Shown in pieces: positions 31,249-40,078 of a stretch of 42,971 nt of DNA. A model generated the notes under the pieces. The model was not told the DNA's origin. It saw only the letters and a program-made list of their open reading frames with translations, and searched no databases. A program made the position numbers and the translations under genes. The stretch is from JACPPO01 sp965262505 (GTDB taxonomy: Bacteria > Acidobacteriota > Vicinamibacteria > Vicinamibacterales > UBA2999), in the NCBI GenBank assembly GCA_965262505.1, contig CBDHFM010000019.1, positions 1 to 42,971 on the forward strand, given 5' to 3'. Every line of letters starts with the position of its first letter. The stretch's first letter is position 1.

Positions 31249-31345
31249 CGCGCCCTCGTCCGCAGGAGGTCGTTGACGGCCACGCCGGCTTCGGCGTCCT
31301 TTAGGATGCCGACGATCTGGATTGCCTCGTACATCCGTCGTTCGG
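31249..31345 (-). pseudogene. 5' remnant of an IS3-family orfA
   Basis: The frame contains RRMYEAIQIVGILKDAEAGV followed by AVNDLLR, closely like the first helix region of IS3-type OrfA (QIVAILKEAEAGVAVNDLLR in family members). Nothing of orfB follows. It differs from the IS3 at 7595-8803. Confidence 0.6.
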
Positions 31346-31694
31346 TTTCTTCTGGGTTGGCCGCGTGGTGGAGCTCGTGAAAGGCGGCGAGTCTTCTATG
31401 AGCACAGATGATCAGCCACGCGCAATGTCCGTACGCATGCGCATCCGCACCTCGCAGCTTACGCGCGCCGGACCGGATCGGAAACCTGAAAGTATTTGCC
31501 CTCTGGCACGATCTAATTTGGCCAACATGCGCGGCCCATTTCCCGGTCGATTGCGCGCGCAGCTCGCGGCAAACACGGACGCGCACACGCCCGGTCGGTC
31601 GCGACCGTCACCCGCCTGGCCGACGCGAAGCGGAGACGGCGCAGAGCGCCTGTACGGCTTGGTGACGGGAGGGGGCGAAAGACTCCGCGCGGCC

Positions 31695-31800
31695 GGTCCC
31701 GCGACTGGGAACCGTCCGCCTCTGAGACGCGGGCGTAGCCGATCCGCGTGTGTCGTAAACGGTCGTTTGCGATACACCGTCTAGGGCGCCGGCCGGCACG
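31695..31800 (-). repeat. res module A: resolvase 5' end plus res site
   Basis: On the minus strand the frame reads RIGYARVSEADGSQSRD, the first codons of a Tn3-type resolvase, cut after about 20 codons. Upstream lies the dyad tgtcgtaaacggtcgtttgc followed by gata in place of gaca (31751-31774), the likely res subsite I. It is similar to modules B (32906-33060), C (39950-40078) and D (42855 through the join), all in the same orientation. Confidence 0.7.
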
Positions 31801-32051
31801 CGCCAGGCGGATTGCACGGACGGATGGCCTCGGTGATCGCTTGCGGCGACGTCGCGGACGGCCGATCAGGTCGCGCGGCTGCAAAGCGAGCATACGGCGC
31901 TAGCGAGATAAGGCGTACCGAGGGCAACACCTCGCGCCGGAGCGATCAGCGACTGGTCGTCGCGCAGTTTCATCGGAGGAGAAGGCGGCGATGACGGTCT
32001 GCCGGTGGTCGCGGCCGGCGACTTCAATTCACGATCGCGCACAATGGGTTC
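31801..32051. other. no gene recognised
   Basis: Short spacer between module A and the small membrane-protein remnant. No frame has convincing coding character. Confidence 0.4.
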
Positions 32052-32328
32052 ATGACCATCTTCCGAACTTCGGTGACGGTGCTTGCTGTGATCCACGCTA
32101 CCTTCGTAGGACTCACGTCTCTGGTCGGCGCATTCGCAGACGGTGGGGACGTCTGGCAACGGCTGCTCTTGCCTGGCGAATGTGGGCGCGTTGTTTCTGG
32201 GGACCGCCGAGACGCCCTTGGCGCGTGTACAAATGGCGCTCGCCTTTGGAGTCACGGCCGGGCTGGACCTCATCTTGGTCGCCGTCGGCACCCGCTCGCG
32301 GGTAATCTCCTTAAGCGCTTCGGTGTAG
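32052..32328 (+). pseudogene. small membrane protein, frameshifted
   Basis: One frame gives MTIFRTSVTVLAVIHATFVG LTSLVGAFADGG, and after a shift near 32170 another gives LANVGALFLGTAETPLARVQ MALAFGVTAGLDLILVAVG. Together they read as a protein of about 85 residues with two or three membrane spans. Its 3' end runs into the TPR fragment on the other strand. The family is unknown. Confidence 0.4.
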
Positions 32329-32440
32329 GCGGTCACGGCCTGCTCAAGGCTCTCTGTCCCGCGCTCCCGCTTACCCAGGGTCGCAAGGACGTTGCCGAGA
32401 TTGTTCTGCATACCGGCCCAGTCGAGCGGTGCCCGCTCGG
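32286..32440 (-). pseudogene. fragment of a tetratricopeptide-repeat protein
   Basis: The frame reads ERAPLDWAGMQNNLGNVLAT and continues LGKRERGTESLEQAVTAYTE ALKEITRERVP. This is one full unit of the 42-residue TPR type with W-A-x-x-QNNLGNAL and LEEAV-x-AY-x-EAL-x-x-TRERVP seen in large bacterial TPR/CHAT or NTPase proteins. Only one repeat survives. Confidence 0.7.
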
Positions 32441-32464
32441 GGGTTTTCGGTTGCTCGCGCTCGA

Positions 32465-32786
32465 ATATAAAGCGCCGCGCGTGTGCGCAGATTGAACCCG
32501 GCCGTTACCAGATCTGCGGCTTGGAATCCTGCGGTGAAGCCGCGCAACCCTGCACGACGGGCTGACGGCTCGTGGGCGGCGCGGGAGTGCGGTTCAGTGG
32601 TCAGCCCCGGATCAACGTAGGCAAAGGTCGCCGCCTTCGCATCCACGGCCACCGGAAACTTCATGGTGAAAAAGCGTTTCTGCACCTGCTTCCCCTCGCT
32701 ATACGTCCGGTACGGCACCTTCTCATCCTCAGTCGGGAGCCATCCGAGGGTCGGCCGCTCGATGATGTAATCAAGCGACAGCAGCC
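32465..32786 (-). pseudogene. fragment of an unknown protein behind module B
   Basis: The frame reads LSLDYIIERPTLGWLPTEDE, KVPYRTYSEGKQVQKRFFTM and KFPVAVDAKAATFAYVDPGL. It has strong coding character (KFPVAVD-x-K-x-ATFAYVDPG) but I do not recognise the family, and it has no start. It is fused in frame, via about 40 codons of non-native sequence, to the shadow of the resolvase fragment. Confidence 0.4.
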
Positions 32787-33060
32787 GCCGCGTGGCGGCT
32801 GTCGGACGTGTAAGACGGGATTGGGCGGTCGTCGCGGACGCCGGACGCGAAGTCGTGGTAGACGTGGCCGGCGTCAACGCCCGCGGCCTGCAGCGCATCG
32901 CGCTGCAGGTCCAGCGACTGGGAACTGGCTGCTTTCGAGACGCGGGCGTAGCCGATCAGCATGTGTCATAAACGGCCGTTTGCGACACACGGGCAAAGAC
33001 CCCTTCCAGCACGCGCCGCCGTGTGTCGTATCCCGTGTCGGATTCTATGTCTTGCAGACG
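32771..33060 (-). repeat. res module B: resolvase N-terminus plus full res region
   Basis: The minus-strand frame 32962-32771 starts MLIGYARVSKAASSQSLDLQ and continues RDALQAAGVDAGHVYHDFAS GVRDDRP, about 48 native codons of a Tn3-type serine resolvase with Ser9, then unrelated codons and a stop. Upstream, tgtcataaacggccgtttgc plus gaca (32963-32986) is the site-I-like dyad. gtgtcgtatcccgtgtcgga (33021-33040) carries two more TGTCG half-sites, as expected for subsites II/III. It is the longest of the four modules. Confidence 0.8.
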
Positions 33061-33081
33061 TCGAGCGCGTGTGTTACCTAG

Positions 33082-33165
33082 CTCGACCAGGTGACGCAGC
33101 TCGTCGGCGCGAGCGCGGCCGACGCCGACCTGGGCCTCATGGCGCGGCTGCAGCGTCGGCATTGT
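33082..33165 (+). pseudogene. scrap of a second plasmid RepA gene
   Basis: The frame reads LDQVTQLVGASAADADLGLM ARLQRRH. VTQLVGASAADADLGFMARL is a familiar stretch near the start of RepA_C-type plasmid initiators. It is not part of the intact rep at 9457, so a different plasmid backbone contributed the module B segment. Confidence 0.55.
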
Positions 33166-33500
33166 CGGTGTCGGCGAGCCTTACGCCTCCGCAGCCCTGG
33201 GTCGGTGCCAGAGATGTTTCCCCACCTGTCCGACGCCCAGCCGCAGCGAGGCGCTGGCGCTCTCGGAGAGCCGCCTTGAGAACCACGCGGTCGTCGAGAC
33301 TCGATGGCCGAGTGCGTAGTCGTGCTCGTTCTCGCCAAGACGCACGGTCACGATGGCCTACGCCCCCCATGACCAGGCGTCGGTGGTCTGGCCGAGGCAG
33401 GTCAGCCCAGGCAGCACGTTCCAGGTGCCGCTGCCAACCTGCATGGGACGGAGGATTCTCAAACGCTGTGATGCGCCATCGGCACGTATAAGATGCTGCG
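33166..33500. other. no gene recognised
   Basis: About 335 bp between the RepA scrap and the channel gene with no supported frame. It probably contains the channel promoter near its right end. Confidence 0.4.
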
Positions 33501-34217
33501 ATGCACCTTAAACGCATGGTCGAGCAATCCGACACGAGGGCGGGGCGCTGGTTCGATGCGGTGGTCTTCGCCCTCATCGTCGTCTCGCTCATCACGTTCT
33601 CGATCGAAACCTTGCCCAATCTCCCGCCGCCCGCCGTGGCGATGCTCTATTGGATCGAGTTCGCGACCGTTCTCCTGTTCACTGGTGAGTACCTGCTCCG
33701 CCTTGCGGTCGCTGACTCCCGCTGGCGGTTTGTCCGCAGCTTCTTCGGCGTGCTCGACCTCGTCGCAATCCTGCCGTTTTATCTGGCCGCGGGCGTCGAT
33801 CTCCGTGCCGTGCGAACATTCCGGCTACTGCGGTTGCTTCGGATCCTGAAGCTGACTCGGTACAGTGACGCCGTCCGCCGACTGCGCCGCGCCGTCGGCA
33901 TCGTGCGCGAGGAGCTCGTCCTCTTCCTTAACGTCGCCCTGATTTTGATCTTCCTCTCGGCCGTCGGGATCTACTACTTTGAGCACGACCGTCAGCCGGA
34001 ACACTTCGCCTCGGTCTTCCACAGCCTCTGGTGGGCGGTCGTGACCCTCACCACAGTTGGTTACGGTGACATGTTTCCGATAACCACCGGAGGACGCGTC
34101 TTCACCTTCTTCGTCCTGTTCCTCGGGCTGGGAATCGTCGCGGTGCCGACGGGACTCTTCGCGTCGGCGCTCGCGAAGGCGCGCGAGGAGGAGGAAAACA
34201 CGCGTGCCACTCACTGA
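33501..34217 (+). CDS. voltage-gated potassium channel (Kv/KvAP-like)
   Basis: 238 residues, starting MHLKRMVEQSDTRAGRWFDA. Six membrane spans: S1 near 19-38, S2 near 48-68, S3 near 80-96, S4 with regular arginines (RTFRLLRLLRILKLTR, about 103-118), S5 near 132-155, then the pore helix, the selectivity filter TVGYGD (185-190) and S6 near 198-222 (VFTFFVLFLGLGIVAVPTGL). The C-terminus is short and charged, with no ligand-binding domain. It forms a tetrameric K+-selective inner-membrane channel. It is complete and next to an HsdR-N-like gene on the other strand, with no shared operon. An ATG at 33516 is an alternative start. Confidence 0.93.
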   Translation: MHLKRMVEQSDTRAGRWFDAVVFALIVVSLITFSIETLPNLPPPAVAMLYWIEFATVLLFTGEYLLRLAVADSRWRFVRSFFGVLDLVAILPFYLAAGVDLRAVRTFRLLRLLRILKLTRYSDAVRRLRRAVGIVREELVLFLNVALILIFLSAVGIYYFEHDRQPEHFASVFHSLWWAVVTLTTVGYGDMFPITTGGRVFTFFVLFLGLGIVAVPTGLFASALAKAREEEENTRATH

Positions 34218-34287
34218 CCAGTCCAACCTGGAGCACTGATGTCAGATCTGGTCAATGTTTATCGTGATTGGCGTTTTACCAGGGGAG

Positions 34288-35382
34288 CTACTGGTTGTCG
34301 GTGACGCCCGCGCGCGACTTGGCATCGTCCAGGGCCTCGTAGCTGGAAACGGTCGCGCGGAGACGATCGGCGTGGGTGAAGATGTCGTTCAGGTCGTCGA
34401 GCCGGACCCGCGTCTCTTGCTTCTCTGGGTTGAACAACCCGAGGTAGCGCTGCTTCCGATTGAAGTGCAGCCGACAGATTGGCTTCCTGTTGTTGTCGTC
34501 AAGCAGGACCCCCATGTAGGTGCGGGTGTCACGATGCATGATCCGCTCTGGTTTCACGGTGTCACGCAGAATGGATTTGACGATGTGGTAGCCCAGCAGC
34601 TCGTCCACCGTCGTTTCGATCTGAGATTCTTCATCTGATGCGTCCGCAGCGTCCGGCGCGGCATTTTCGTGCTGGAGCGCCGACCGGAGCCGTCCGGTCA
34701 CGCGCTCATTCAGGAACTCCTGGAACGCTAACCTGACAATCCCGCTGAAGCGCTCGCGGGTCGCCGCTCTAAACTGCTCACCTGGCGCGACGCGCGCGAA
34801 GAAGAACCGGGTGAACTCCTCGTCTGGTTCACTGAGCTGCGCCGCGAGTACGTCCTTGATGCCCGCCAGATACTTGAGGCGCCCCGCGTTCTCAAGTATT
34901 AAATCGATGTTGAATGCGTCGCGGCTCAGCGCATTGAGTTCGGCTACGGTCGTGTCGCGAAGGTCGAGTAAATCCACTGAGAGAAACGGGCTACTGTCCA
35001 TCTTGTTGGCCGCGTCCAGGTCGGTATAGAAGTTGTACTGGACGCCGTTGGTGACCACGCCGATCCGGGCCGGGGTAGCGGTGAAGTAGCGATAGAGCTG
35101 ATTGGTCTCCGCGTTCCCCAAGCTGACGTTGATCTTCTTGCACTCGATGAGGATCGAGGGCGCGCCCTCGCGAAGGATGGCGTAATCCACCTTCTCGCCC
35201 TTCTTCGTGCCGATATCAGCGTGGAACTCCGGGACGACCTCGCGGGGGTTGAAGACATCGTACCCAAGCGCGGCGATGAACGGCATCACCAGGGCGTTCT
35301 TCGTCGCTTCTTCTGTTTCAAGGTGCTCGATCAGTGCCGGCGCGCGCTGCGCCAGCCCGGCCAATTTGTCAGCAATAGTCAC
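34288..35382 (-). CDS. stand-alone HsdR-N-like restriction endonuclease protein
   Basis: 364 residues from the GTG at 35382, with gagagg 7 bp upstream. Residues 15-120 match the N-terminal nuclease domain of type I restriction subunit R (HSDR_N type): EEATKNALVMPFIAALGYDV FNPREVVPEF, then D66 in KVDYAI, E80 and K82 in SILIECKKIN. This gives the PD-(D/E)XK set D66-E80-K82. LYRYFTATPARIGVVTNGVQ YNFYTDLD is the next conserved block. The C-terminal third (about 270-350) may be a separate beta-rich domain (RDTRTYMGVLLDDNNRKPIC RLHFNRKQRYLGLF). No helicase motor, HsdM or HsdS is present. Such single-gene proteins are widespread and possibly have defence roles. Confidence 0.85.
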   Translation of the reverse strand: MTIADKLAGLAQRAPALIEHLETEEATKNALVMPFIAALGYDVFNPREVVPEFHADIGTKKGEKVDYAILREGAPSILIECKKINVSLGNAETNQLYRYFTATPARIGVVTNGVQYNFYTDLDAANKMDSSPFLSVDLLDLRDTTVAELNALSRDAFNIDLILENAGRLKYLAGIKDVLAAQLSEPDEEFTRFFFARVAPGEQFRAATRERFSGIVRLAFQEFLNERVTGRLRSALQHENAAPDAADASDEESQIETTVDELLGYHIVKSILRDTVKPERIMHRDTRTYMGVLLDDNNRKPICRLHFNRKQRYLGLFNPEKQETRVRLDDLNDIFTHADRLRATVSSYEALDDAKSRAGVTDNQ

Positions 35383-35952
35383 GGGGGGCCTCTCTAGCGT
35401 CGGTCAACGCGCGGGTGAGCATAGAGGGTATCAATCATACCGGGCTCCTGTTCGGGCACCTTCGTAGGCGGCCGGCGCTACCGGAATATCGACGCCTGCT
35501 TCCAGGCTCGCTGTCCACCGATTCTCTCAAGGACTACTCCAGGGAGACTCGAATGTCGTTTCCGCTTCCACGATCAACCCGGCGGTCCCGCTTTGTGAGG
35601 TAGCAGCGCCGGAGAGATTCGGGTTTCCCCGCCCTCCGAATCGCGGATCGTCCTGATTTGGATGCAGAACCGCGCGAATCTCCACGCCCACCTGTCGTTC
35701 CGCTGCCGAATCCGCGTCAGCAGCAACGCGGATAGCAGCAGGATCAGGGCGGCGCACCACCACAGCCCGGTCTGCACGTTTCTGAACACGGGAAGGAGCC
35801 CATACACGAAGGGGGGAGTGCTGAGTGCAGCAAAGGAGATGAATAACAGGGCACGTGCCCCGTGGAAGGTTGCGCCGGAACCTCCTTCCGGCCTATGCCG
35901 GCGCGTTCGGGCGAACCCGAACGCCCGCCCCGGCGATCTTGCGTCCTGCCAG
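35383..35952. other. mostly non-coding; possible membrane-protein fragment on minus strand
   Basis: On the minus strand about 35580-35870 a frame holds two hydrophobic stretches (LLFISFAALSTPPFVYGLLP and GLWWCAALILLLSALLLTRI). It continues from the TonB-receptor frame without a start of its own. It may be a small membrane gene lacking its 5' end. The plus strand shows nothing. The receptor's true stop is at 35953. Confidence 0.35.
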
Positions 35953-38853
35953 CTACATGCCGGAGCCCCACCCGTAGTTGATGCGCACGTAGTAGTAGCC
36001 GCCGTTGAAGCCGAACGGCCCGAACTGGCCGTAGCGGTTACCCACGCCGCCGACGGCGCCCGGATTCTCGGCCGGATAGGTGTTGAAGATGTTCTGGCGC
36101 CGACCGACAGCGTGACATCGTTGAGCGGGAAGCCGACCTCGAGATCGACGAGCGGTTTGCCGGAGTACAGCGGATACAGGTACGACATGGCGTTGCCCAG
36201 CTCCGAGCGCGCGTCCTCGCGATCCCAGTACGCGCCGTAGTAGTGCAGACGCGCCATGAGGGTCCAATGGTCCTCGGTCTGGTTGACCCCGATGTTCCAG
36301 CGCGTCCGGGGCAGTCCCAACGTCAGCGACGTGACGCGGTCCGCGTCGAAATGCTCCGCGCTGAAATCGGTGACATCGGTGTCGGTGTAGTTGAAGACGC
36401 CGCTGAGCGTCGTCCGTCCGCCGATAGCCAGCGGGGTCCAGGTCGAGACGATGTCGATTCCCTGTGTCCGCGTCGAGAAGTCATTCACGAAGAAGCGGAA
36501 CGCCGCCAGGTTGCCGGCCTCCGCAATCCCGGCGGCAATCAGCGTCGTTTTTTCGTCGGGTGCGAGGGTGTAGTTCCTAGTAATCGTGAGCCGGTCGTCT
36601 ACGTTGATGCGGAAGTAGTCCGCCGTGAACGTGAAAGTGCCGCTGTCGATCACCGTTCCGACGGAGTAGTTGATCGCCTGTTCCGGCTGCAGCGGCGCGC
36701 CGTTCCGCAGCGCCGCGACAGGGGAGGTCGACGGGATCGTGCCGTTGTTGATCAGGTCACCGATTTCGTAATCGAACTCGGTTGTCACATTCAGCACGTT
36801 CTGCTGGCCGGGCGTCGGGGCGCGGAACCCGCTGCTGACGCCGGCGCGCACCGCGAACGCGTCGGTGAAGGCGTACCGACCGGACAGCTTACTGTTCATC
36901 GTGGTGCCGAAGCTGTCGTAGAAGTCCTCGATGCGGACGGCGGCGCCCAGGCTCCACTCGTTGTCGACCCCGTGCACATCGACGTCGCCGTACACCGCGA
37001 CGTTGGCGCGATCCCAGATGCCGGCATTCTCTGGACGGGTGCCGTTGTAGCCGTTCGAGGCGGAGCTGAAGCCCTGCGAGCCGTACGGACCTATCGCCCA
37101 CGACGCCGGATCACCCGCCCCGAGGTGGTATTGCTCGTTCCGCCACTCGGCGCCGCCGGCGACGTTGATCATGTCGCTGGCCGCGTATGACAGGTCGGCG
37201 TTGAGGGTGGTTTCCGTCTGCTCCAGCAGGTTCGGTTCGAAGCGGGTCGGGCTGTCCGGACCGAGCGAGGCGTTGACCGTGTCGAATATGAAGGTCTGGA
37301 CCTGGTTCTGGCCCTGGTTGACGCTGACGTCCCAGTTGAGTCCGGTCATTGTGGAGCCGCGTACGCCGGCGACCACGGAGAAGTCCCGGAGGTTCCCGCC
37401 GAACTGCGGCGTGAAGCCGCCCGGAAAGCCGCCCGGCGCGCCAGCGAAAGACTCGTGGAAGGTGAAGCAGTTCAGATCGTCGCGGACGGCGGCGAAGGCG
37501 GCCGGATCCGGCGTGCCGTTGACGATGTTCACCGTCGGACAGTTGGCTGAACCCATGCCGTTCGCCATCAGCACGTCGCCGACCAGCAGCGTTTCACCGC
37601 CGTCAACGGAGTACACGTTGCCGCGGTTGTTCGGGTTGCGGAAGTAGAACCCGCCGGTCACCTTCTTGCTGGCGTAGTTGGCGTGGCCGTAGAACTCGGC
37701 TCTCTCCCCGCCGGTGCCGAAGTTGGCGAACACCTTCAGATCGTCATCGACCCGCGGCGTGCCCCACGCGCGCGACGTGTCGCGCACGTTGCTGTTGCCG
37801 CCGTCAATCACCCTCAGCGTGCCGCCGTCCTGCACCGCGCGGTTGGTCGGCTGGGTGCTGCCGTATTCCAGGCTGAGGTTCAGGAACCCTTCCGGCCCCA
37901 GCGGCAGACCGGCGTTGCCGGCGAACGTGAAGCCCTGGGCGCGGCCGCCGATGGCGTTGCACGAGCGGCCCAGTGGGCCGCACGTCGACGGGTCGCCGTC
38001 ATTCCCGTCGTAGAACTGTCCCGTGCGGAACTCCACACTGCCCCCGGAGCGGGCGTTCTTCAGCTCGAAGTTAATGACGCCGGCAATGGCGTCCGAGCCG
38101 TACTGCGCCGCCGCGCCGGTCGCGCAGCACCTCGACCTGCCGCAGGGCGATGGAGGGTATGGACGAGAGGTCAGGGCCTTGCGCGCCGTCGGCGATGCCG
38201 TTGCCCAGCCAGGCGATGACGGCCGCTCGGTGGCGGCGCTTGCCGTTGACGAGGATCAGTGTGTGGTCCGGCGCCATGTTGCGCAGGTTGGCCGGACGCA
38301 CGATCGTCGCCGCGTCACTGATCGGCTGCGTGTTGACGTTAAAAGAGGGAACGACCGTCCGCAACTGGTTGGTGAGATCGACATCACCCTGGCTGACGAA
38401 ATCCTGGGCGCGGATGACATCGATCGGTACCGGGGAGGCCGTGATCGACCGTGGCTCGGTACGTGTGCCGACGACCGCAACGGTCTCCGAGAACGCGATG
38501 CCCAACTCCGCGTCGACCGTCACCATCGCCCCGGCGGCTACGGTTACTTCGCGCGTGACCACGTTGAAGCCCGGCAGCGTGATCGTCACGTTATACGTCC
38601 CGGGCTGAAGGGTCACCGAATACATGCCGGTCCCGTCGGTGAAGGCGGTCTGAACCCCGCCGGCTGCGTCGCGCACTTCCACCGTCACACCGGGCAGCAC
38701 GCCGCCGGTCGTGTCCGTCACGATCCCGGAGATTCCCGCGCCTTGGGCACCGGCAGCTGACGGCGCGAGCATGATGGCGATAGCGGCCATCGCGATGGAC
38801 ACCATCCGTGTGTAGTTCCTTGCGTTAGAGAATTGACTGATGGCGGTTCGCAT
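35953..38853 (-). pseudogene. Oar-like TonB-dependent receptor with two frameshifts
   Basis: About 965 codons in three frames. Frame 1 (38853 to about 38120): signal peptide, carboxypeptidase-regulatory domain (GISGIVTDTTGGVLPGVTVE) and plug (TRTEPRSITASPVPIDVI, TLILVNGKRRHR). It shifts in VEVLRD at a GC run, where DGAAAQYGSDAIAGVI would be expected. Frame 2 (to about 36097): barrel (EFRTGQFYDGNDGDPSTCGP ... RAGVSSGFRAPTPGQQN). It shifts again inside SVGARQNIFNTYP. Frame 3 carries the last strands and ends YYYVRINYGWGSGM. All domains are otherwise present, so two single-base indels, perhaps sequencing errors, would restore a full outer-membrane receptor for TonB-driven uptake. It lacks a clear partner gene. 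Confidence 0.88.
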
Positions 38854-38908
38854 CGTTCTCCTTGTCGGTGCTGGAATACCCTAGCGGGATTTTTATCCAA
38901 GGCCTTCG

Positions 38909-39028
38909 GTCAACGCCGCCGAGAGCCTCATCAGCAGGACCCGCCACGTCAAACGCAACGTGAAGCGCTGGCGGGGCGGCCAGATGATGCTGCGCTGGGT
39001 CGCCGCCGGCGTCCTCGAAGCGGCGGCA
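38909..39028 (+). pseudogene. C-terminal scrap of a transposase (IS256-like)
   Basis: The frame reads VNAAESLISRTRHVKRNVKR followed by WRGGQMMLRWVAAGVLEAAA. The pattern (N-x-x-ES-x-x-S-x-x-R-x-V-x-RNVKRW-x-G-x-M-x-LRW-x-AAG-x-LEAE) is seen at the end of some Mutator-type and related transposases. It sits where GC-rich receptor DNA meets the AT-richer secreted-protein gene. Confidence 0.6.
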
Positions 39029-39043
39029 ACGGCTAACTCTTTG

Positions 39044-39544
39044 TTAATTCATTATCATGGAAAAAATAATAGAAGGCACCAATGGTTCACCGGCCGGTTG
39101 GATAGCTTCAATACACATATTTGCCTCTGGGTTGTTAGCTGACATCATTGCTTCTAAGACATCACCCGCCTCCAGTGGGAGTATTCCCTGCGAGATAATG
39201 ACGTCCTTGGCCATACTGCCAGCGTCCTGACAAAGCTGTACGTTGGAATTGGACACATCGCTCCCGTTGACGCGCAGCCATAAGTCAAAACAACCAAGGG
39301 GCCCTGCATCTTCGCGCCCCACTTGGGGGGCAGCGACCACTAGATATGTTCCGGCTTCATTGACCGTTATTTTATTGTTTTCAAGGGTGATGCCATCGGC
39401 TCCATCCGTCACATCTATTTTAACCAACTCAGGCTCCGTACCCGGGCACTGGGTAATGGTCGAGGATGCCTGCAGATACTGGGCGGCATTTGCCATACTC
39501 ACAGATGCTAAAACTACACACAGCGCAGAGGTTAACTTTTTCAT
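39044..39544 (-). CDS. secreted C1q/TNF-like beta-sandwich protein
   Basis: 166 residues, with aagga 9 bp before the ATG. Signal peptide MKKLTSALCVVLASVSMANA. The mature part resembles the C1q-like jelly-roll: ITVNEAGTYLVVAAPQVGRE, CFDLWLRVNGSDVSNSNV, GILPLEAGDVLEAMMSANNP and a final IIFSMIMN. Cysteines occur in pairs. Such domains trimerise and bind varied ligands; the role here is unknown. The gene is markedly AT-richer, with different codon use, and is bounded by a transposase scrap on one side and repeat/res module C on the other, so recent transfer is likely. It lies downstream of the module C resolvase fragment on the same strand. Confidence 0.75.
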   Translation of the reverse strand: MKKLTSALCVVLASVSMANAAQYLQASSTITQCPGTEPELVKIDVTDGADGITLENNKITVNEAGTYLVVAAPQVGREDAGPLGCFDLWLRVNGSDVSNSNVQLCQDAGSMAKDVIISQGILPLEAGDVLEAMMSANNPEANMCIEAIQPAGEPLVPSIIFSMIMN

Positions 39545-39787
39545 AGTCTCAAGTCCTTTCTAATGAATCGGAACTGGTTCAGGCGACCCAGGCCGCTCGC
39601 GCATCTTACAACCCTTACTGGTGAATCGAGTGTCTCAGCGTTTCAATCTCCGGCTCAGACGTGGAAGAGGATGCGGAGCGACCCTGCCGGAACCGGCATC
39701 AGCCCCGGTGTGCCGAGCGGCGTCGTGCTGGTTCAGGAATTCGAGCGGTAGCTCGCGCAACTCGGAAGTATAGCGTTCATCTGTAAA

Positions 39788-39866
39788 TAACTGCAAACAA
39801 AGAATTTTATGTTATAGACATAAAATATATATGCCGATTGGCGTCCGCCCATCCCCGCGCGCACGG
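39788..39866. repeat. 26-bp repeat, copy 2, with AT-rich hairpin
   Basis: 39841-39866 is identical to 28728-28753. The AT-rich part before it contains a hairpin, attttatgt and acataaaat around tatag (39804-39826), possibly the terminator of the short reading frame running out of module C. The 28.7-kb copy has a degenerate version of this hairpin. Confidence 0.65.
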
Positions 39867-39949
39867 GACGACCGCGTACGGCTCGTCAACGGGGCCGACA
39901 TGCGCCGCGATCGCTGGACGCTCTCCCTGCAATGCATGGTCGCGGCCCG

Positions 39950-40078
39950 CCGCGCGTCGCGCTGCAGGTCCAGCGACTGGGAGCCGTCCGCCTTCGAAAC
40001 GCGTGTGTAGCCGATCCATGTGTCGTAAACGGTCGTTTGCAACACACGGGCGAGAGCGCCGTCCAGCCCGCGCCGCTA
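39950..40078 (-). repeat. res module C: resolvase 5' end plus res site
   Basis: The minus-strand frame includes VYDTWIGYTRVSKADGSQSL DLQRDA and then departs from resolvase sequence after about 24 codons. The dyad tgtcgtaaacggtcgtttgc plus aaca (40020-40043) is the subsite-I-like element. cgctgcaggtccagcgactggg in the resolvase part is shared exactly with module B. The module's outer edge coincides with the stop codon (40076-40078) of the LRR/CTERM pseudogene. Confidence 0.75.
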
